A stretch of DNA of 64,000 bases, taken from positions 1-64,000 of the forward strand of contig NZ_BJDW01000001.1 in the NCBI RefSeq assembly GCF_005405345.1, written 5' to 3'. The DNA comes from Enterococcus viikkiensis. Its GTDB lineage: Bacteria > Bacillota > Bacilli > Lactobacillales > Enterococcaceae. Position numbers and translations under genes: made by a program. Positions 54,705 through 64,000 of this stretch are shown in pieces (positions within the stretch are counted from its first letter, which is position 1; each line of letters begins with the position of its first letter). Under the pieces are notes generated by a model. That model did no database searches. It was not told the origin of the DNA and saw only the letters and a list, made by a program, of their open reading frames with translations.

Positions 54705-55412
54705 TTATTCTTCGTCTGATTTAATTAATTCAGGGATATCAATCGTTAGGCCCATGTCCTCACCTTTCGGTTCATCAAGCACGATTGGTTCATCTGAGTC
54801 TACTGCATTCACTGTATCATTGTCAAGTTCATTCGATAGAACTTCTTTCAAAACTTCATGTCCATCGCCAACGTAGGCAGACATTGGTTTCAATAGTTCT
54901 TCCCAGTCGCCGCTGCGTGCTTGATCGATTTGTGTTTCTAACAACAACAATAATTGTTGGTGGAAGACCCGTGTTTTTTTCTTCAAGTCGTTGGTCTCAG
55001 CAGCCAATTGACGCGCGTTTGACGTTGCATCGGTTAAGATTTCTTTCGCTTTGTCTTCTGCTGTTGTAGTTAATAGATTTGCTTTTTGCATTGCATTAGA
55101 AATCATTTCATCTGCACGGTTTTGAGCTGAAGTAACAATCACTTCAGATTCCTTACTTGCAGAAGATTTCACTTTGTCAGCAGTATCTTGTGCTACAACG
55201 ATGGATTGATTCAAGGCTTCCTTCAATTCATTGAAGTATTCTAATTTTTCTTCAGCATGCTTTAATGATTTTTCTAATTCACGATTTTTCGCGATACTTT
55301 CTTCATAATCCCGAACGATCATATCTAAAAAGTCATCAACTTCATCTTGATTATAGCCACGCATTTTGGTGGAGAAACTTTTGTTTTGAATATCTAATGG
55401 AGTTAGTGCCAT
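54705..55412 (-). CDS. divIVA: Cell division initiation protein DivIVA
   Basis: A 235-residue coiled-coil protein. The N-terminal MALTPLDIQNKSFSTKMRGY with EVDDFLDMIVRDYE is the DivIVA membrane-curvature binding domain; a long coiled coil (about 30-160) and an acidic tail follow. It marks poles and septa and recruits division or wall proteins. A GTG four codons upstream is in frame but abuts the ribosome site, so the ATG at 55412 behind GAGGTGA is chosen. Confidence 0.96.
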   Translation of the reverse strand: MALTPLDIQNKSFSTKMRGYNQDEVDDFLDMIVRDYEESIAKNRELEKSLKHAEEKLEYFNELKEALNQSIVVAQDTADKVKSSASKESEVIVTSAQNRADEMISNAMQKANLLTTTAEDKAKEILTDATSNARQLAAETNDLKKKTRVFHQQLLLLLETQIDQARSGDWEELLKPMSAYVGDGHEVLKEVLSNELDNDTVNAVDSDEPIVLDEPKGEDMGLTIDIPELIKSDEE

Positions 55413-55434
55413 TTTTCTGTTCACCTCATAATAG

Positions 55435-56217
55435 TTATTTTCGTAATACGCCTAAACGCAAACGGATTTTTTCTTTCTTTGTTTTTCCTTCAATTCCTTG
55501 TATCTGAATTCGTCCAAATCCACGAACAGAAACAACGTCCAATAAATCTAACAAATAATCTGGTCGTTCATTTACAGACCAATTGACCTTGACTTTCCCC
55601 GCTTCTACTAGTTGCTTCGAGCGTTGACGGGAAATGTTATAGACTGTTGAGATCATAACGTCTAGCCTTAACGAGCTAGCTGTAGTAACTTCTTCCAGCC
55701 AACTGTCTTTCGGAATAATAATATCCGTATAAGGGCGTTCTTCTAAATGAACAGTTACTCGACCGATCTTTGTCACTTGATTTACGATATAGCTGGCCGA
55801 ATCCTTCGCCAAAAAAATTTGCCATCGCTCTCCATTTGAAATAATATCGCCAAAATAATCTCGTTTGATTCCAGCACTCATTAAAGTTCCTAGAATCTTT
55901 CCATGGGAAAGATCTGTAAATTTTTGCGGATATTTGATCTCAATCATGACCAGTTCAAAATCATCGGTTTGCGGTTCATAGTAATCCGGATAAATCAGGC
56001 ACCGACAACGCTCCGCACGTTCATACCCACCATAAAACGAAAACTTCAGCTCACTTGTTTCACGAACCAAGGTTTCCAAAATATATGCTTGCCGAGGATC
56101 CAAAAAATTCGTCAAATAAGGAGCGTATTGGCTTTCAACTTGTTCTAACCAATCGCCAACACTGTCAATAAATGCATGTTCCTCCTGTCTAAAATGCTGA
56201 TAGACATTCGCATTCAT
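55435..56217 (-). CDS. ylmH: YlmH, S4-domain RNA-binding protein
   Basis: A 260-residue protein with an N-terminal YlmH domain (LDPRQAYILE, FYGGYERAERCRCLIYPDYY) and a C-terminal S4 RNA-binding domain (about 180-240, LRLDVMISTVYNISRQRSKQ with VEAGKVKVNW). It is the usual neighbour of divIVA in Gram-positive division clusters. It may act on ribosomes, but the exact role here is not shown. GAGGTGGC precedes the ATG. Confidence 0.94.
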   Translation of the reverse strand: MNANVYQHFRQEEHAFIDSVGDWLEQVESQYAPYLTNFLDPRQAYILETLVRETSELKFSFYGGYERAERCRCLIYPDYYEPQTDDFELVMIEIKYPQKFTDLSHGKILGTLMSAGIKRDYFGDIISNGERWQIFLAKDSASYIVNQVTKIGRVTVHLEERPYTDIIIPKDSWLEEVTTASSLRLDVMISTVYNISRQRSKQLVEAGKVKVNWSVNERPDYLLDLLDVVSVRGFGRIQIQGIEGKTKKEKIRLRLGVLRK

Positions 56218-56229
56218 TTTGCCACCTCC

Positions 56230-56505
56230 TTAATAAATAATATTGATCAGAATTTTTCTTAAAACCTCCATGAAAAAATTTAATGCGAGAATTGCTGCCA
56301 TGATTGAAAAATCGATTCCGCCAAATTGTAGTGGCAACCGCCGAAACAAATCAAGAAAAGGCTCGCAGATTCTTCCTAATAATTGGCCCAGTCTGGACTG
56401 ATAAGCCCCTGGAAACCAAGACATTAACGCATAAACCACTAAAAGAATCGAATAAAAATAAACCAACCGATTCAAAATACTAAAAAGTGTAATAAGTAAT
56501 TCCAA
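56230..56505 (-). CDS. ylmG: YggT/YlmG family membrane protein
   Basis: A 91-residue protein with two membrane helices and the YggT motif YALMSWFPGAYQSRLGQLL with RICEPFLDLFRRLPLQFGGID (both shown in part). Function is not established; homologues affect septum placement and nucleoid organisation. The start is a TTG at 56505 with AAAGGAG 8 nt upstream. Lies between sepF and ylmH. Confidence 0.93.
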   Translation of the reverse strand: MELLITLFSILNRLVYFYSILLVVYALMSWFPGAYQSRLGQLLGRICEPFLDLFRRLPLQFGGIDFSIMAAILALNFFMEVLRKILINIIY

Positions 56506-56518
56506 CTAAGCGGCTCCT

Positions 56519-57142
56519 TTACATTTCTAATCCAAAAATATCTTCATCAACAATCGAACTTAATGTAGAATTATCAATCTCTATATTCGTTGGTGTACAC
56601 AAGAACATTTCATTTCCTACACGTTTGATATCACCGTCGATCATAAATACCGCACCTGTCAAAAAATCAACGACCCGACGTGCTTTCATTTCATCAAGAG
56701 ATTGGAAATTAATTAAGACAACCTCCCCTTGACCAACACGCCTAGCAATTGCCATTGCTTCAGAATAGGCTCTAGGTTCTACCACTGAGATTCGACTTTT
56801 ACTTTTTTCTTCAACTTTTGGTGCAAAACGCTGCGTCCTATTATTACTTGGCATAGAAACAACGTTGTCATTTTTCCTTGGTGTACTTTCTGCCATTTTA
56901 GCAACCGTTTCAGCTCTCCGATTAGTAGCGGGCGCTGCCGGTTGAACGCTCTCTTTGGGACGCGCTTCTTTTTGCAGAGGGTTAGGGCGTGAGTTTACAC
57001 GCTCCTTTTTCATTGGTGTGCTTCTTGGTGTTTGTTGCTGTGGGCGACTAACCTGTTTCTTTGGTGCAGGAGCTGCCTCTTCGTACATATCATCATCTGC
57101 TAACCCAAAAAAATCAGTGATTCTTGCTAGACTAATTCCCAT
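56519..57142 (-). CDS. sepF: Cell division protein SepF
   Basis: A 207-residue protein. An N-terminal amphipathic helix (MGISLARITDFFGL) anchors it to the membrane, a basic Pro/Gln/Arg-rich linker spans about 25-115, and the SepF core follows with VVEPRAYSEAMAIARRV, VVLINFQSLDEMKARRVVDF and NEMFLCTPTNIEI. It bundles FtsZ filaments and tethers them to the membrane. Directly between ylmE and ylmG. Confidence 0.96.
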   Translation of the reverse strand: MGISLARITDFFGLADDDMYEEAAPAPKKQVSRPQQQTPRSTPMKKERVNSRPNPLQKEARPKESVQPAAPATNRRAETVAKMAESTPRKNDNVVSMPSNNRTQRFAPKVEEKSKSRISVVEPRAYSEAMAIARRVGQGEVVLINFQSLDEMKARRVVDFLTGAVFMIDGDIKRVGNEMFLCTPTNIEIDNSTLSSIVDEDIFGLEM

Positions 57143-57151
57143 TAACTTTAC

Positions 57152-57829
57152 CTAACCTTTCTTAAATAGTGCCGTTCCGATCCGAACAAACGTAGCACCT
57201 TCTTCAATTGCCGTTTTGAAGTCTTGGCTCATTCCCATACTTAATTCTGTACAAGGCGCATACTGCAAGTGTAACTCTCTCACGCTTTCTTGGAGCTGTC
57301 TCAATTTCGAAAAGACTGCACGAACTTCTGATTCATTCGCGTCATAAGGCGCCATTGTCATCAAGCCGATCACATGAACCTTATCCAATCCCTCTAAATC
57401 CTTAATGAAAGAAAAAAGCTCTTCTGGCGAAATGCCATGCTTTGATTCTTCTCCAGAAACATTTACTTCAATAAAACAATCTATTTGATGTTCAGCACGC
57501 TTTTGAATTTCTTGTGCCAAACGTAAACTGTCTAATGCATGAAAGAAATCAATTTCATTGATAATTAATTTTACCTTGCGACGCTGTAAATTGCCAATAA
57601 GATGCCATTTGATATGCTGCTTTTGTGAAAGATGTTGCTTTTTCTCAAGTAATTTATCTACCCGATTCTCAGCTAAATTTCTGACACCTAGTTCAACAAG
57701 TTCATTTGCGTCAGTAGAGTCGACACTCTTGGTCACTGCAACCATAGTAATATCCTGTGGGTTACGTGAAACAAGAGCACACGACTCCTGAATCTCTTGC
57801 TGGATTCTATGCAAGTTTTCAGCGATCAT
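57152..57829 (-). CDS. ylmE: YggS/YlmE family pyridoxal phosphate homeostasis protein
   Basis: A 225-residue PLP-binding TIM-barrel protein. TMVAVTKSVDS holds the PLP lysine, ENRVDKLLEK, WHLIGNLQRRK, GLMTMAP and LSMGMSQDFKTAIEEGATFVR (shown in part) are family blocks. It buffers free PLP and has no known catalytic activity. Standard neighbour between ftsZ and sepF. Confidence 0.95.
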   Translation of the reverse strand: MIAENLHRIQQEIQESCALVSRNPQDITMVAVTKSVDSTDANELVELGVRNLAENRVDKLLEKKQHLSQKQHIKWHLIGNLQRRKVKLIINEIDFFHALDSLRLAQEIQKRAEHQIDCFIEVNVSGEESKHGISPEELFSFIKDLEGLDKVHVIGLMTMAPYDANESEVRAVFSKLRQLQESVRELHLQYAPCTELSMGMSQDFKTAIEEGATFVRIGTALFKKG

Positions 57830-57843
57830 GTGCTCTCCCCCTT

Positions 57844-59088
57844 TTATTTTCTACGGCGAAAGAATGGTGGTGTGTCTAGTTCTTCGTCTTTTTCAGGTTT
57901 TACTTCTTCACGATTAAACGTTTCAAATTCTTTCTTTTCAATGTTATCAAATTGTGTTTCTTCAACTTTAGGACGGATGTTTTCTTCTTTACGAATATCC
58001 CATTCGCCAAAGCCAGATTGACCTTCATTGTTTCTTGCAGGTTCAATATCTAAATTTTGTTTTTGTGGAACTGACTGGATTTGACTAGCGCGGTCACGTT
58101 GTGAATTACGCGTAGCCTTACGCTCCTTTTTTGTTGGATCAATTCCTGTCGCAATTACTGTCACGCGAATTTCATCACCTAATTCTTCGCTGATTGATGT
58201 ACCTAGGATAATATTTACATCACCCGTTGCCGCATTCGCAACAATATCAGAAGCATCTTGCGCTTCGAATAAGGTCATGTCCAACCCGCCAGTAATATTT
58301 AACAATACTTGTTCAGCCCCATCAATTGATGTTTCAAGTAATGGAGAAGAGATTGCTTTCTTAGTTGCTTCAACGACACGATCTTCACCGCTAGCAACAC
58401 CGATACCCATCAAGGCTGTTCCTTGATTAGCCATGACAGTCTTCACATCAGCAAAGTCCAAGTTTACGTAACCAGGAGCAGTAATCAAGTCTGAAATACC
58501 TTGAACCCCTTGACGTAAAACATTGTCTGCTTCACGGAATGCTTCAAGCATTGGCGTCTTCTTGTCAACGACTTCTAATAGACGATTGTTTGAGATGATC
58601 AACAATGTATCGACGTTTTCTTTTAAGGCTGAAATACCTTCCGCTGCGAAGCGTCCACGTTTTGGTCCTTCAAAGCTGAATGGTCGTGTAACAACGCCGA
58701 CTGTTAATGCACCAAGGTCTTTAGCAATTTTCGCTACGATTGGAGCAGCTCCAGTACCTGTTCCGCCGCCCATACCAGCTGTAATGAAGACCATGTCCGC
58801 ACCTTCTAACGCATCGCGGATTGCTTGTTCACTTTCCTCAGCTGATTTTTGACCAACTTCTGGTTGTGAACCTGCACCTAAGCCACGAGTGTATTTAGGG
58901 CCTAATTGAATAACTGTTTCAGCTTTAGAATTTTTAAGAGCTTGAACATCAGTGTTTGAAGCGATGAATTCAACGCCTTTGACGTTTTCTTCGATCATTC
59001 GGTTGATAGCATTGCCACCGCCGCCGCCAACACCGATAACTTTAATAACTGCACCTTCGTTAATATTGTTATCTATTGAGAATTCCAT
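57844..59088 (-). CDS. ftsZ: Cell division protein FtsZ
   Basis: A 414-residue tubulin-like GTPase that forms the Z-ring. [11 protein letters not shown] (about 20-30) and the tubulin signature [10 protein letters not shown] (about 107-116) bind GTP, and [17 protein letters not shown] is the T7 region. A variable acidic linker (about 325-400) leads to the C-terminal peptide [12 protein letters not shown] that binds FtsA and SepF. GGAGG precedes the ATG. It lies 89 nt after ftsA. Confidence 0.99.
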   Translation of the reverse strand: MEFSIDNNINEGAVIKVIGVGGGGGNAINRMIEENVKGVEFIASNTDVQALKNSKAETVIQLGPKYTRGLGAGSQPEVGQKSAEESEQAIRDALEGADMVFITAGMGGGTGTGAAPIVAKIAKDLGALTVGVVTRPFSFEGPKRGRFAAEGISALKENVDTLLIISNNRLLEVVDKKTPMLEAFREADNVLRQGVQGISDLITAPGYVNLDFADVKTVMANQGTALMGIGVASGEDRVVEATKKAISSPLLETSIDGAEQVLLNITGGLDMTLFEAQDASDIVANAATGDVNIILGTSISEELGDEIRVTVIATGIDPTKKERKATRNSQRDRASQIQSVPQKQNLDIEPARNNEGQSGFGEWDIRKEENIRPKVEETQFDNIEKKEFETFNREEVKPEKDEELDTPPFFRRRK

Positions 59089-59177
59089 GTTTTCTATTTC
59101 CTCCTACTTCGTAATTAATGGATTTATTTTCCATCAGAAATATCCGCTTGATTTCAGTACAAATAATATGCTGTAAA

Positions 59178-60503
59178 TTAATCAAAAATATTTGAGAAGA
59201 AGTCTTTGATCTTCCCAGTTACTTTTTCATCATTCTTAGGTTTTGTTTCTTCTTCATAATCATTAGAAGCGTCGTAGTCATCATACACAGGTGCTGTTGA
59301 AACAGCATTCGTTTGCGGCGCAGCCGATAACGAAACCTTTTCACCCGTTACAGCTGATTTTGCTAAATGATAGACGTCACTCAATTCAGCTGAATAGTTC
59401 ACGATACTGATTACGTTAGTAAATACTGGATTTCTCAACCCCATTTGATTTGGGACGTGCAACTTAACGGTGGTTCCAAAAATATCTTCTGCTAAGTCGA
59501 CCACACCGGGTAAGCTTGCGGCTCCGCCAGTTAAAACAATCCCACCTGGCAAATCAAGTGCTTCGATTTCATCAAGCGATTCTTTTGCTTTACGGAAGAT
59601 TTGTTCCAATCGAGCTTCAATGATTTCAGCTAAGTAGCGTTCATCAACTTTAATCGGATCTGTTTTTCCAATCACATCAACTGGAAACTCTTCATCAGCA
59701 GAGGTACGACTTGGGTAGGCATCCCCATAATTAATTTTTAACGCTTCTGCATTATTGAATGATGTATTTAAGACGATGGAAATATCTTTAGTAACAAATT
59801 CTCCACCTTCTTGATCAACATGAGTAAATTTCAGTTGTTTATCATGCATAACTGCCGTCGTTGTTTGACCGCCGCCCATGTCAATGACGATTGTCCCAAA
59901 ATCTTTTTCCCCATCAGATAACGTAGATTCTGTTAGCGCTAAAGAAGTAATCACTGTTTCAGCGACAGTCAGACCTGCTTTTTCAACACATTTCGTGATG
60001 TTGTGAAGAATTGTCTTAGGTCCAGTAAAGACTAGGCCGAACATTTCAAGGCGAACACCAATCATGCCTCGTGGATCTTTGATTCCTTCAAAACCATCAA
60101 CAGTAAACTCTTGAGGAAGTAAAGCAACGATCTGTCTTTCAGGAGGAATGGAGCGAACCATTGCTGCTGAGGCCACATTCCGAACATCGTCATCCATAAT
60201 TTCTTTTGAATCATTGTTTACAGCGATCATGCCTTGACAAGGCTCAACTTCTAATAGATTGGCAGGCAATCCCACGCTGACGCTTTTGATCTGAATCCCA
60301 GCTTTTTCCTCGGCCTGTTTCACTGCTCGTTGCATCGCCTGTACTGTTTTATCGATGTCTACGATAATCCCACGATTGATTCCTTCTGATTTTGCGTTTC
60401 CAACACCAATAATATTCATTTGGCTATCGATGTATTCGGCAACAACAACTTTTATCGATGTTGTCCCGATATCAAGGCCTACATACATTCCTGCTTTTGT
60501 CAT
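59178..60503 (-). CDS. ftsA: Cell division protein FtsA
   Basis: A 441-residue actin-like ATPase that anchors FtsZ to the membrane. Family features are YVGLDIGTTSIKVVV (phosphate 1), VIDMGGGQTTTAVM (phosphate 2), LPGGIVLTGGAASLPG (adenosine), an acidic C-terminal spacer, and a final amphipathic helix GKIKDFFSNIFD for membrane binding. GGAGGG precedes the ATG. A likely promoter lies 108 nt upstream. Confidence 0.98.
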   Translation of the reverse strand: MTKAGMYVGLDIGTTSIKVVVAEYIDSQMNIIGVGNAKSEGINRGIIVDIDKTVQAMQRAVKQAEEKAGIQIKSVSVGLPANLLEVEPCQGMIAVNNDSKEIMDDDVRNVASAAMVRSIPPERQIVALLPQEFTVDGFEGIKDPRGMIGVRLEMFGLVFTGPKTILHNITKCVEKAGLTVAETVITSLALTESTLSDGEKDFGTIVIDMGGGQTTTAVMHDKQLKFTHVDQEGGEFVTKDISIVLNTSFNNAEALKINYGDAYPSRTSADEEFPVDVIGKTDPIKVDERYLAEIIEARLEQIFRKAKESLDEIEALDLPGGIVLTGGAASLPGVVDLAEDIFGTTVKLHVPNQMGLRNPVFTNVISIVNYSAELSDVYHLAKSAVTGEKVSLSAAPQTNAVSTAPVYDDYDASNDYEEETKPKNDEKVTGKIKDFFSNIFD

Positions 60504-60610
60504 GAATGGGATTCCCTCCTATTTTCAAATAAATGCTTTATTCAGATTTAAAGTTTTAACTTACTGTTAAGCATGAAATATAATTATTTGCAAGTAATTC
60601 ACTGCCTTCA

Positions 60611-60639
60611 ATTTTACCACATTTTACCCGGAATGAAAA
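60611..60639 (-). promoter_or_regulatory. Predicted promoter of ftsA-ftsZ
   Basis: Minus strand TTTTCA (60634-60639), 17-nt spacer ending TGG, TAAAAT (60611-60616): an extended -10 in the 165-nt gap between divIB and ftsA. Confidence 0.5.
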
Positions 60640-60668
60640 AGAAGATTCCACATTTTCTTGTAATAAAT

Positions 60669-61769
60669 TTAATCATTTCCAGCAGGCGTTTCAGATTGAT
60701 CTGTTGAGTTTTGAGTCACTTCTTCGCCGGTAGAATTTTCCGCGTAAGGATAACTATAAATCCCCGCTTCCATATCCACTACGCCTTTCATTTCTTTGGC
60801 GCTCATTTCTTTCGCAATTTGTGGATAATACTGCATTTTAGTCCCCATATCGTGAATGCTGACCAATACTTTATTGCCATCATTCATGAAAACTTCCAAT
60901 AGCTCTTTGTTCTCATCCGTAGGAGCGTATTTTATTTGCGATATGCCTTGCTTTACTTCACCGGATAATTTTTTATATTGCTCCAAGACGCTCAAGATTT
61001 TTTTTGAACTAGTGAAGCTCTCTAAAATAGGCAAATCGCCATTCTCTTTAGCCACTTCAATGGGTATAATTTTGCCATTTGAAATAACGGGAGAATATTT
61101 ACCCTCATTATCTATGTAAGCAACCTCTGGATACTCTTTCACTTTCACTTCAAAATGATTGAATCCTTTAAAGTGAACACTAGCGTCTTCAATTTGTAAC
61201 TCTTGTTTTTTTAAATTTTTTATATTGTCTTGGCGATCAAAATATTGTGACCAAAGGTTGTACCCCACCGAAAAATTCAAGTCTTTTTCTATGGCTTCCG
61301 TTGAAATTCTTTGATTGCCTTCAACACTAACTCCGCCCAGTTTCCCCAATGGAGAAATATAATACAATAATAACAGTGCTGGAATAGAAAATAAGCCGAT
61401 TAAGATCGTCGAGCGCCGCAGTAATCGTTGATTTCGTTCATGCTTAATATTAGGCAAGCGATCTAAAAAGGACCCATTTTTAGGACCAACGGGAACCTCT
61501 TCCCCTAATTCTTCCTCTACCGGTAACTCTTCCTCTGACTTTTCAGAATCTGGCTCTGTCTGGATAGTTTCTTCTGCTGGCTCACCATCGTCGTCAGGTA
61601 CCGATTCCGATTCTTCAACAGGGTGTAACTCAGGGTCACCCTTTTCAAACGCTTTTTGTTTTAAGTATTCGATATTGGCCAACTGCCAAGGTGTTAATTT
61701 TTCTTGCTTCGGCCGTTCCTCTTTTTCTTCCTCTGGAAACTCTTCACGACTAATGGTTCTCACCTCCAA
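60669..61769 (-). CDS. divIB: Cell division protein DivIB/FtsQ
   Basis: A protein of about 361-366 residues: a very acidic cytoplasmic N-terminus (1-115), one membrane helix (TILIGLFSIPALLLLYYISP), a POTRA domain beginning LGGVSVEGNQRISTEAI, then a beta domain and an acidic tail. It is part of the DivIB-DivIC-FtsL division complex. The start is odd: the given TTG (61769) forms part of the strong ribosome site GGAGGTGA, whose ideal spacing (8 nt) leads to an ATT at 61754. An AUU start is therefore possible. No in-frame ATG follows for a long way. Confidence 0.92.
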   Translation of the reverse strand: MEVRTISREEFPEEEKEERPKQEKLTPWQLANIEYLKQKAFEKGDPELHPVEESESVPDDDGEPAEETIQTEPDSEKSEEELPVEEELGEEVPVGPKNGSFLDRLPNIKHERNQRLLRRSTILIGLFSIPALLLLYYISPLGKLGGVSVEGNQRISTEAIEKDLNFSVGYNLWSQYFDRQDNIKNLKKQELQIEDASVHFKGFNHFEVKVKEYPEVAYIDNEGKYSPVISNGKIIPIEVAKENGDLPILESFTSSKKILSVLEQYKKLSGEVKQGISQIKYAPTDENKELLEVFMNDGNKVLVSIHDMGTKMQYYPQIAKEMSAKEMKGVVDMEAGIYSYPYAENSTGEEVTQNSTDQSETPAGND

Positions 61770-61772
61770 AAG

Positions 61773-62864
61773 TTATTTTACAATTTCATTTACCAATGAC
61801 CAAAGACGCTCTGCCGCATCTGGAATTCCTTCTTGCCTCGAAGCTCTTGCCATGCGTTCTTTCAGTTCAGGATCTCCCATAATCTGATCCACTGCTTCAA
61901 CCAGATTATCGCCTGTTAACTCGGCATCAGCGATCATTTTAACCGCTCCCGCATTCACTAAACTTTGCGCATTCTTCGTTTGATGATCATTGGTCACATA
62001 GGGACTAGGAATCAAAATTGCCGGCAGACCTAAAGCTGTAAATTCAGCAATTGACGTGGCACCTGCACGACCGATCAATAAATCGACATTCGCCATAACA
62101 TCCGTCATATTTTTTATATACGGCTGTAATGACAAATTACAATTGATTTTTTTCATATCAACTTTTCCAGATAATTCGTTATAATAACGATCTCCTGAGG
62201 CATACAATACTTGATATTCTTTTTGACCGAACTGCGGCAAAGCTTGAATTACTGCTTGATTGATTTTCAAAGCGCCTTGGCTACCGCCAAAAATTAATAC
62301 CGTCGGAATATCGGTTAATAATCCATACTGCTCTAACACGTCCGACTTGCCACTAGTCATAACTTCTTGCGCTCGTGGATTTCCAACTAAGACCGTTTTC
62401 TTTTCAGGAAAATATTGTGCGGCATCAGGAAAACAAATCCCTACTCGATCTGCAAAACGACTCAAGAATTTATTAGTAATTCCTGGTACACTGTTTTGTT
62501 CATGAACAATCGTAGGAATCTTCATCCGAGCAGCAGCATAAACCACTGATCCCGAAACATAGCCTCCCGTTCCAATCACCACGTCAGGTTGGAAATCTCG
62601 CAAGATTTCTTTTGAACGCTTAATACTTTCAAGGAATAATTGAACAGTTTTCACGTTATCCATGGAAAGTTTTCGTTTAAAGCCTTGAATTTTAATAGTT
62701 TTAAAAGAGATGCCCGTTTCAGGCACAATTTTATTCTCCAATCCACGATGTGTTCCGACATATAAAAATTCTGAATCAGGTTGGATTTTTTGTACGTAGC
62801 GGATAAATGCTAAAGCCGGATAAATATGTCCACCGGTTCCGCCGCCTGTCACAAGTATTCTCAT
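61773..62864 (-). CDS. murG: UDP-GlcNAc transferase MurG
   Basis: A 363-residue GT28 enzyme that converts lipid I to lipid II at the inner membrane face. Signatures are [83 protein letters not shown] precedes the ATG. It lies 10 nt after murD and just before divIB, the standard Gram-positive order. Confidence 0.98.
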   Translation of the reverse strand: MRILVTGGGTGGHIYPALAFIRYVQKIQPDSEFLYVGTHRGLENKIVPETGISFKTIKIQGFKRKLSMDNVKTVQLFLESIKRSKEILRDFQPDVVIGTGGYVSGSVVYAAARMKIPTIVHEQNSVPGITNKFLSRFADRVGICFPDAAQYFPEKKTVLVGNPRAQEVMTSGKSDVLEQYGLLTDIPTVLIFGGSQGALKINQAVIQALPQFGQKEYQVLYASGDRYYNELSGKVDMKKINCNLSLQPYIKNMTDVMANVDLLIGRAGATSIAEFTALGLPAILIPSPYVTNDHQTKNAQSLVNAGAVKMIADAELTGDNLVEAVDQIMGDPELKERMARASRQEGIPDAAERLWSLVNEIVK

Positions 62865-62874
62865 TACTACTTCC

Positions 62875-64000
62875 CTACTTTTCTAATTGTTTCACTGCGT
62901 GCATAAACTTGTCTCCGCGAATCTCAAAACTAGGATATTGATCCCAACTAGCATTTGCTGGAGAAAGCAAGATATTATCCCCTGCTTCACTTTGTTCATA
63001 AGCTAGAGGGACAGCTGTTTCAACATTAGCTGTCTTAATAATTGTTTGGATACCAGCACGTTTGGCCGTATCAGCTAATTTTTCTTTGGTTTCACCAAAT
63101 AACAAAATAGCCTTAATTCCTTCGAAGGCTGGGATCAATCCATCAAAGTCATTTCCACGATCTAATCCTCCAGCCAAGAGAATTAAGTTCTCATTATCAA
63201 AACCACTTAAAGCCATTTCTGTCGCTAAAGCATTTGTCGCTTTTGAATCATTGTAAAATTTTCGACCATTGATCGTGTCCACGTATTGCGTCCGATGAGG
63301 GACACCATGGAAATTGCTTAATGCAGAACGGATGCTTTCATTTGAGACGCCCTTTAATTTGGCAACGACGATCGCTGCCAAAGCATTTTCAATGTTATGG
63401 GCACCTGGAACACCTAATTCAGCGGCAGGCATAATATTTTCTTCTTGATAGTACAAATCACCATCGAGCAAATACGCACCATTCAGCAATTTTTCTTTGG
63501 TAGAAAAAGGAATGACTTGGGCTTTTGTCTGTTTACTCATTTCTTGCAATTCCGCAGAGTTCCAGTTTAAAACTAAAAAATCTTTGACGGTCATATTCTC
63601 TTGAATCGCCCACTTCGCTGCCACATAATTTTCCCGGGTCTTATGGTAATCCAAATGTGCTTCATAAATATTTGTAATCACCGCGATTTGCGGCTTGAAT
63701 TCTTCGACACCCATCAACTGGAAGCTTGACAATTCCATCACGATATCATCTTCAGAACTTGCCTGCATTGCTACTTCACTAGCAGGAAAACCAATGTTCC
63801 CAGCAAGTAGTGCTTTCCCAGCTGAACGTTCCTGATTCAATAACAGTCCAATCATAGTGGTCGTAGTCGTCTTACCGTTTGTTCCGGTGATACCAATAAT
63901 CGGACATTCGGCAATTTGATACGCTAACTCTACTTCAGTCAAAATTGGAATCTGTAATTCTTCCGCTTTGGCAACTAGAGGATTGTCATACGGGATGCCG
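62875..64000 (-). CDS. murD: UDP-MurNAc-L-Ala:D-Glu ligase MurD (partial, 5' end beyond window)
   Basis: The C-terminal 375 or so residues of MurD, which adds D-glutamate to UDP-MurNAc-L-alanine. The ATP loop [17 protein letters not shown], the FQLMGVEEF region, NIENALAAI and HRTQYV are visible. The reading frame continues without a stop to the window end ([15 protein letters not shown] just before the edge), so the real start lies outside. Internal TTG codons should not be taken as starts. Confidence 0.98.
   Translation of the reverse strand, partial: GIPYDNPLVAKAEELQIPILTEVELAYQIAECPIIGITGTNGKTTTTTMIGLLLNQERSAGKALLAGNIGFPASEVAMQASSEDDIVMELSSFQLMGVEEFKPQIAVITNIYEAHLDYHKTRENYVAAKWAIQENMTVKDFLVLNWNSAELQEMSKQTKAQVIPFSTKEKLLNGAYLLDGDLYYQEENIMPAAELGVPGAHNIENALAAIVVAKLKGVSNESIRSALSNFHGVPHRTQYVDTINGRKFYNDSKATNALATEMALSGFDNENLILLAGGLDRGNDFDGLIPAFEGIKAILLFGETKEKLADTAKRAGIQTIIKTANVETAVPLAYEQSEAGDNILLSPANASWDQYPSFEIRGDKFMHAVKQLEK

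Overview
The window looks like an Enterococcus chromosome, or a very close relative. Three things support this: a division and cell wall cluster in the order murD-murG-divIB-ftsA-ftsZ-ylmE-sepF-ylmG-ylmH-divIVA-ileS, a large rhamnopolysaccharide locus built like the enterococcal epa locus, and many small lactic-acid-bacterial features (T-box leaders, TTG starts behind strong AGGAGG sites, a DUF4828-type protein). The species cannot be fixed from sequence alone. A complete glutamate synthase (gltB-gltD) and the apparent absence of epaD argue against a plain E. faecalis layout.

Layout. From 23 to about 10,700 (minus strand) lies an AT-rich, variable surface-polysaccharide block: an acyltransferase-like membrane protein, a GT14-like transferase, a flippase, a TagF/TagB-like polyol-phosphate transferase, two GT2 enzymes, the priming transferase EpaR, a decayed IS3-family transposase end, and a large membrane protein. 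From 10,809 to 28,905 (minus) is the conserved epa core: EpaO and EpaN (multi-domain glycosyltransferases), EpaM/EpaL (ABC exporter), two large membrane proteins and a GT2, rmlD-rmlB-rmlC-rmlA (dTDP-rhamnose), two GT2 enzymes and EpaA/TagO. YihY and methionine aminopeptidase lie upstream on the same strand. A flavodoxin and an M29 aminopeptidase follow on the plus strand (31,135-32,970).

From 33,314 to 38,854 (minus) is a methionine T-box operon: a PatB/MalY lyase, a cystathionine synthase/lyase-type PLP enzyme and an amino-acid ABC transporter with a CjaA-like cysteine-binding protein. Together these can import cysteine and convert it through cystathionine to homocysteine. Next come a tRNA-Arg(CCT), a DEAD-box-type helicase, an oxidoreductase, sfsA, a DUF4828-like membrane protein, gltD-gltB, a DtxR/MntR-family metalloregulator and zwf. 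The last 12 kb is ileS with its T-box and the division cluster, ending inside murD at the window edge.

How it works together. TagO/EpaA and EpaR prime two lipid-linked chains. RmlABCD supply dTDP-L-rhamnose, the EpaB/C/I/N/O enzymes build the rhamnan, and EpaLM exports it. The left-hand variable block probably makes a teichoic-acid-like decoration, using a separate flippase and polymerase. I see no CRISPR array, prophage, defence island or intact insertion sequence. The most interesting unexplained pieces are a structured leader upstream of map, a motif repeated beside two terminators, a near-palindromic IS-end remnant at 33.2 kb, and the composition of the variable epa block.
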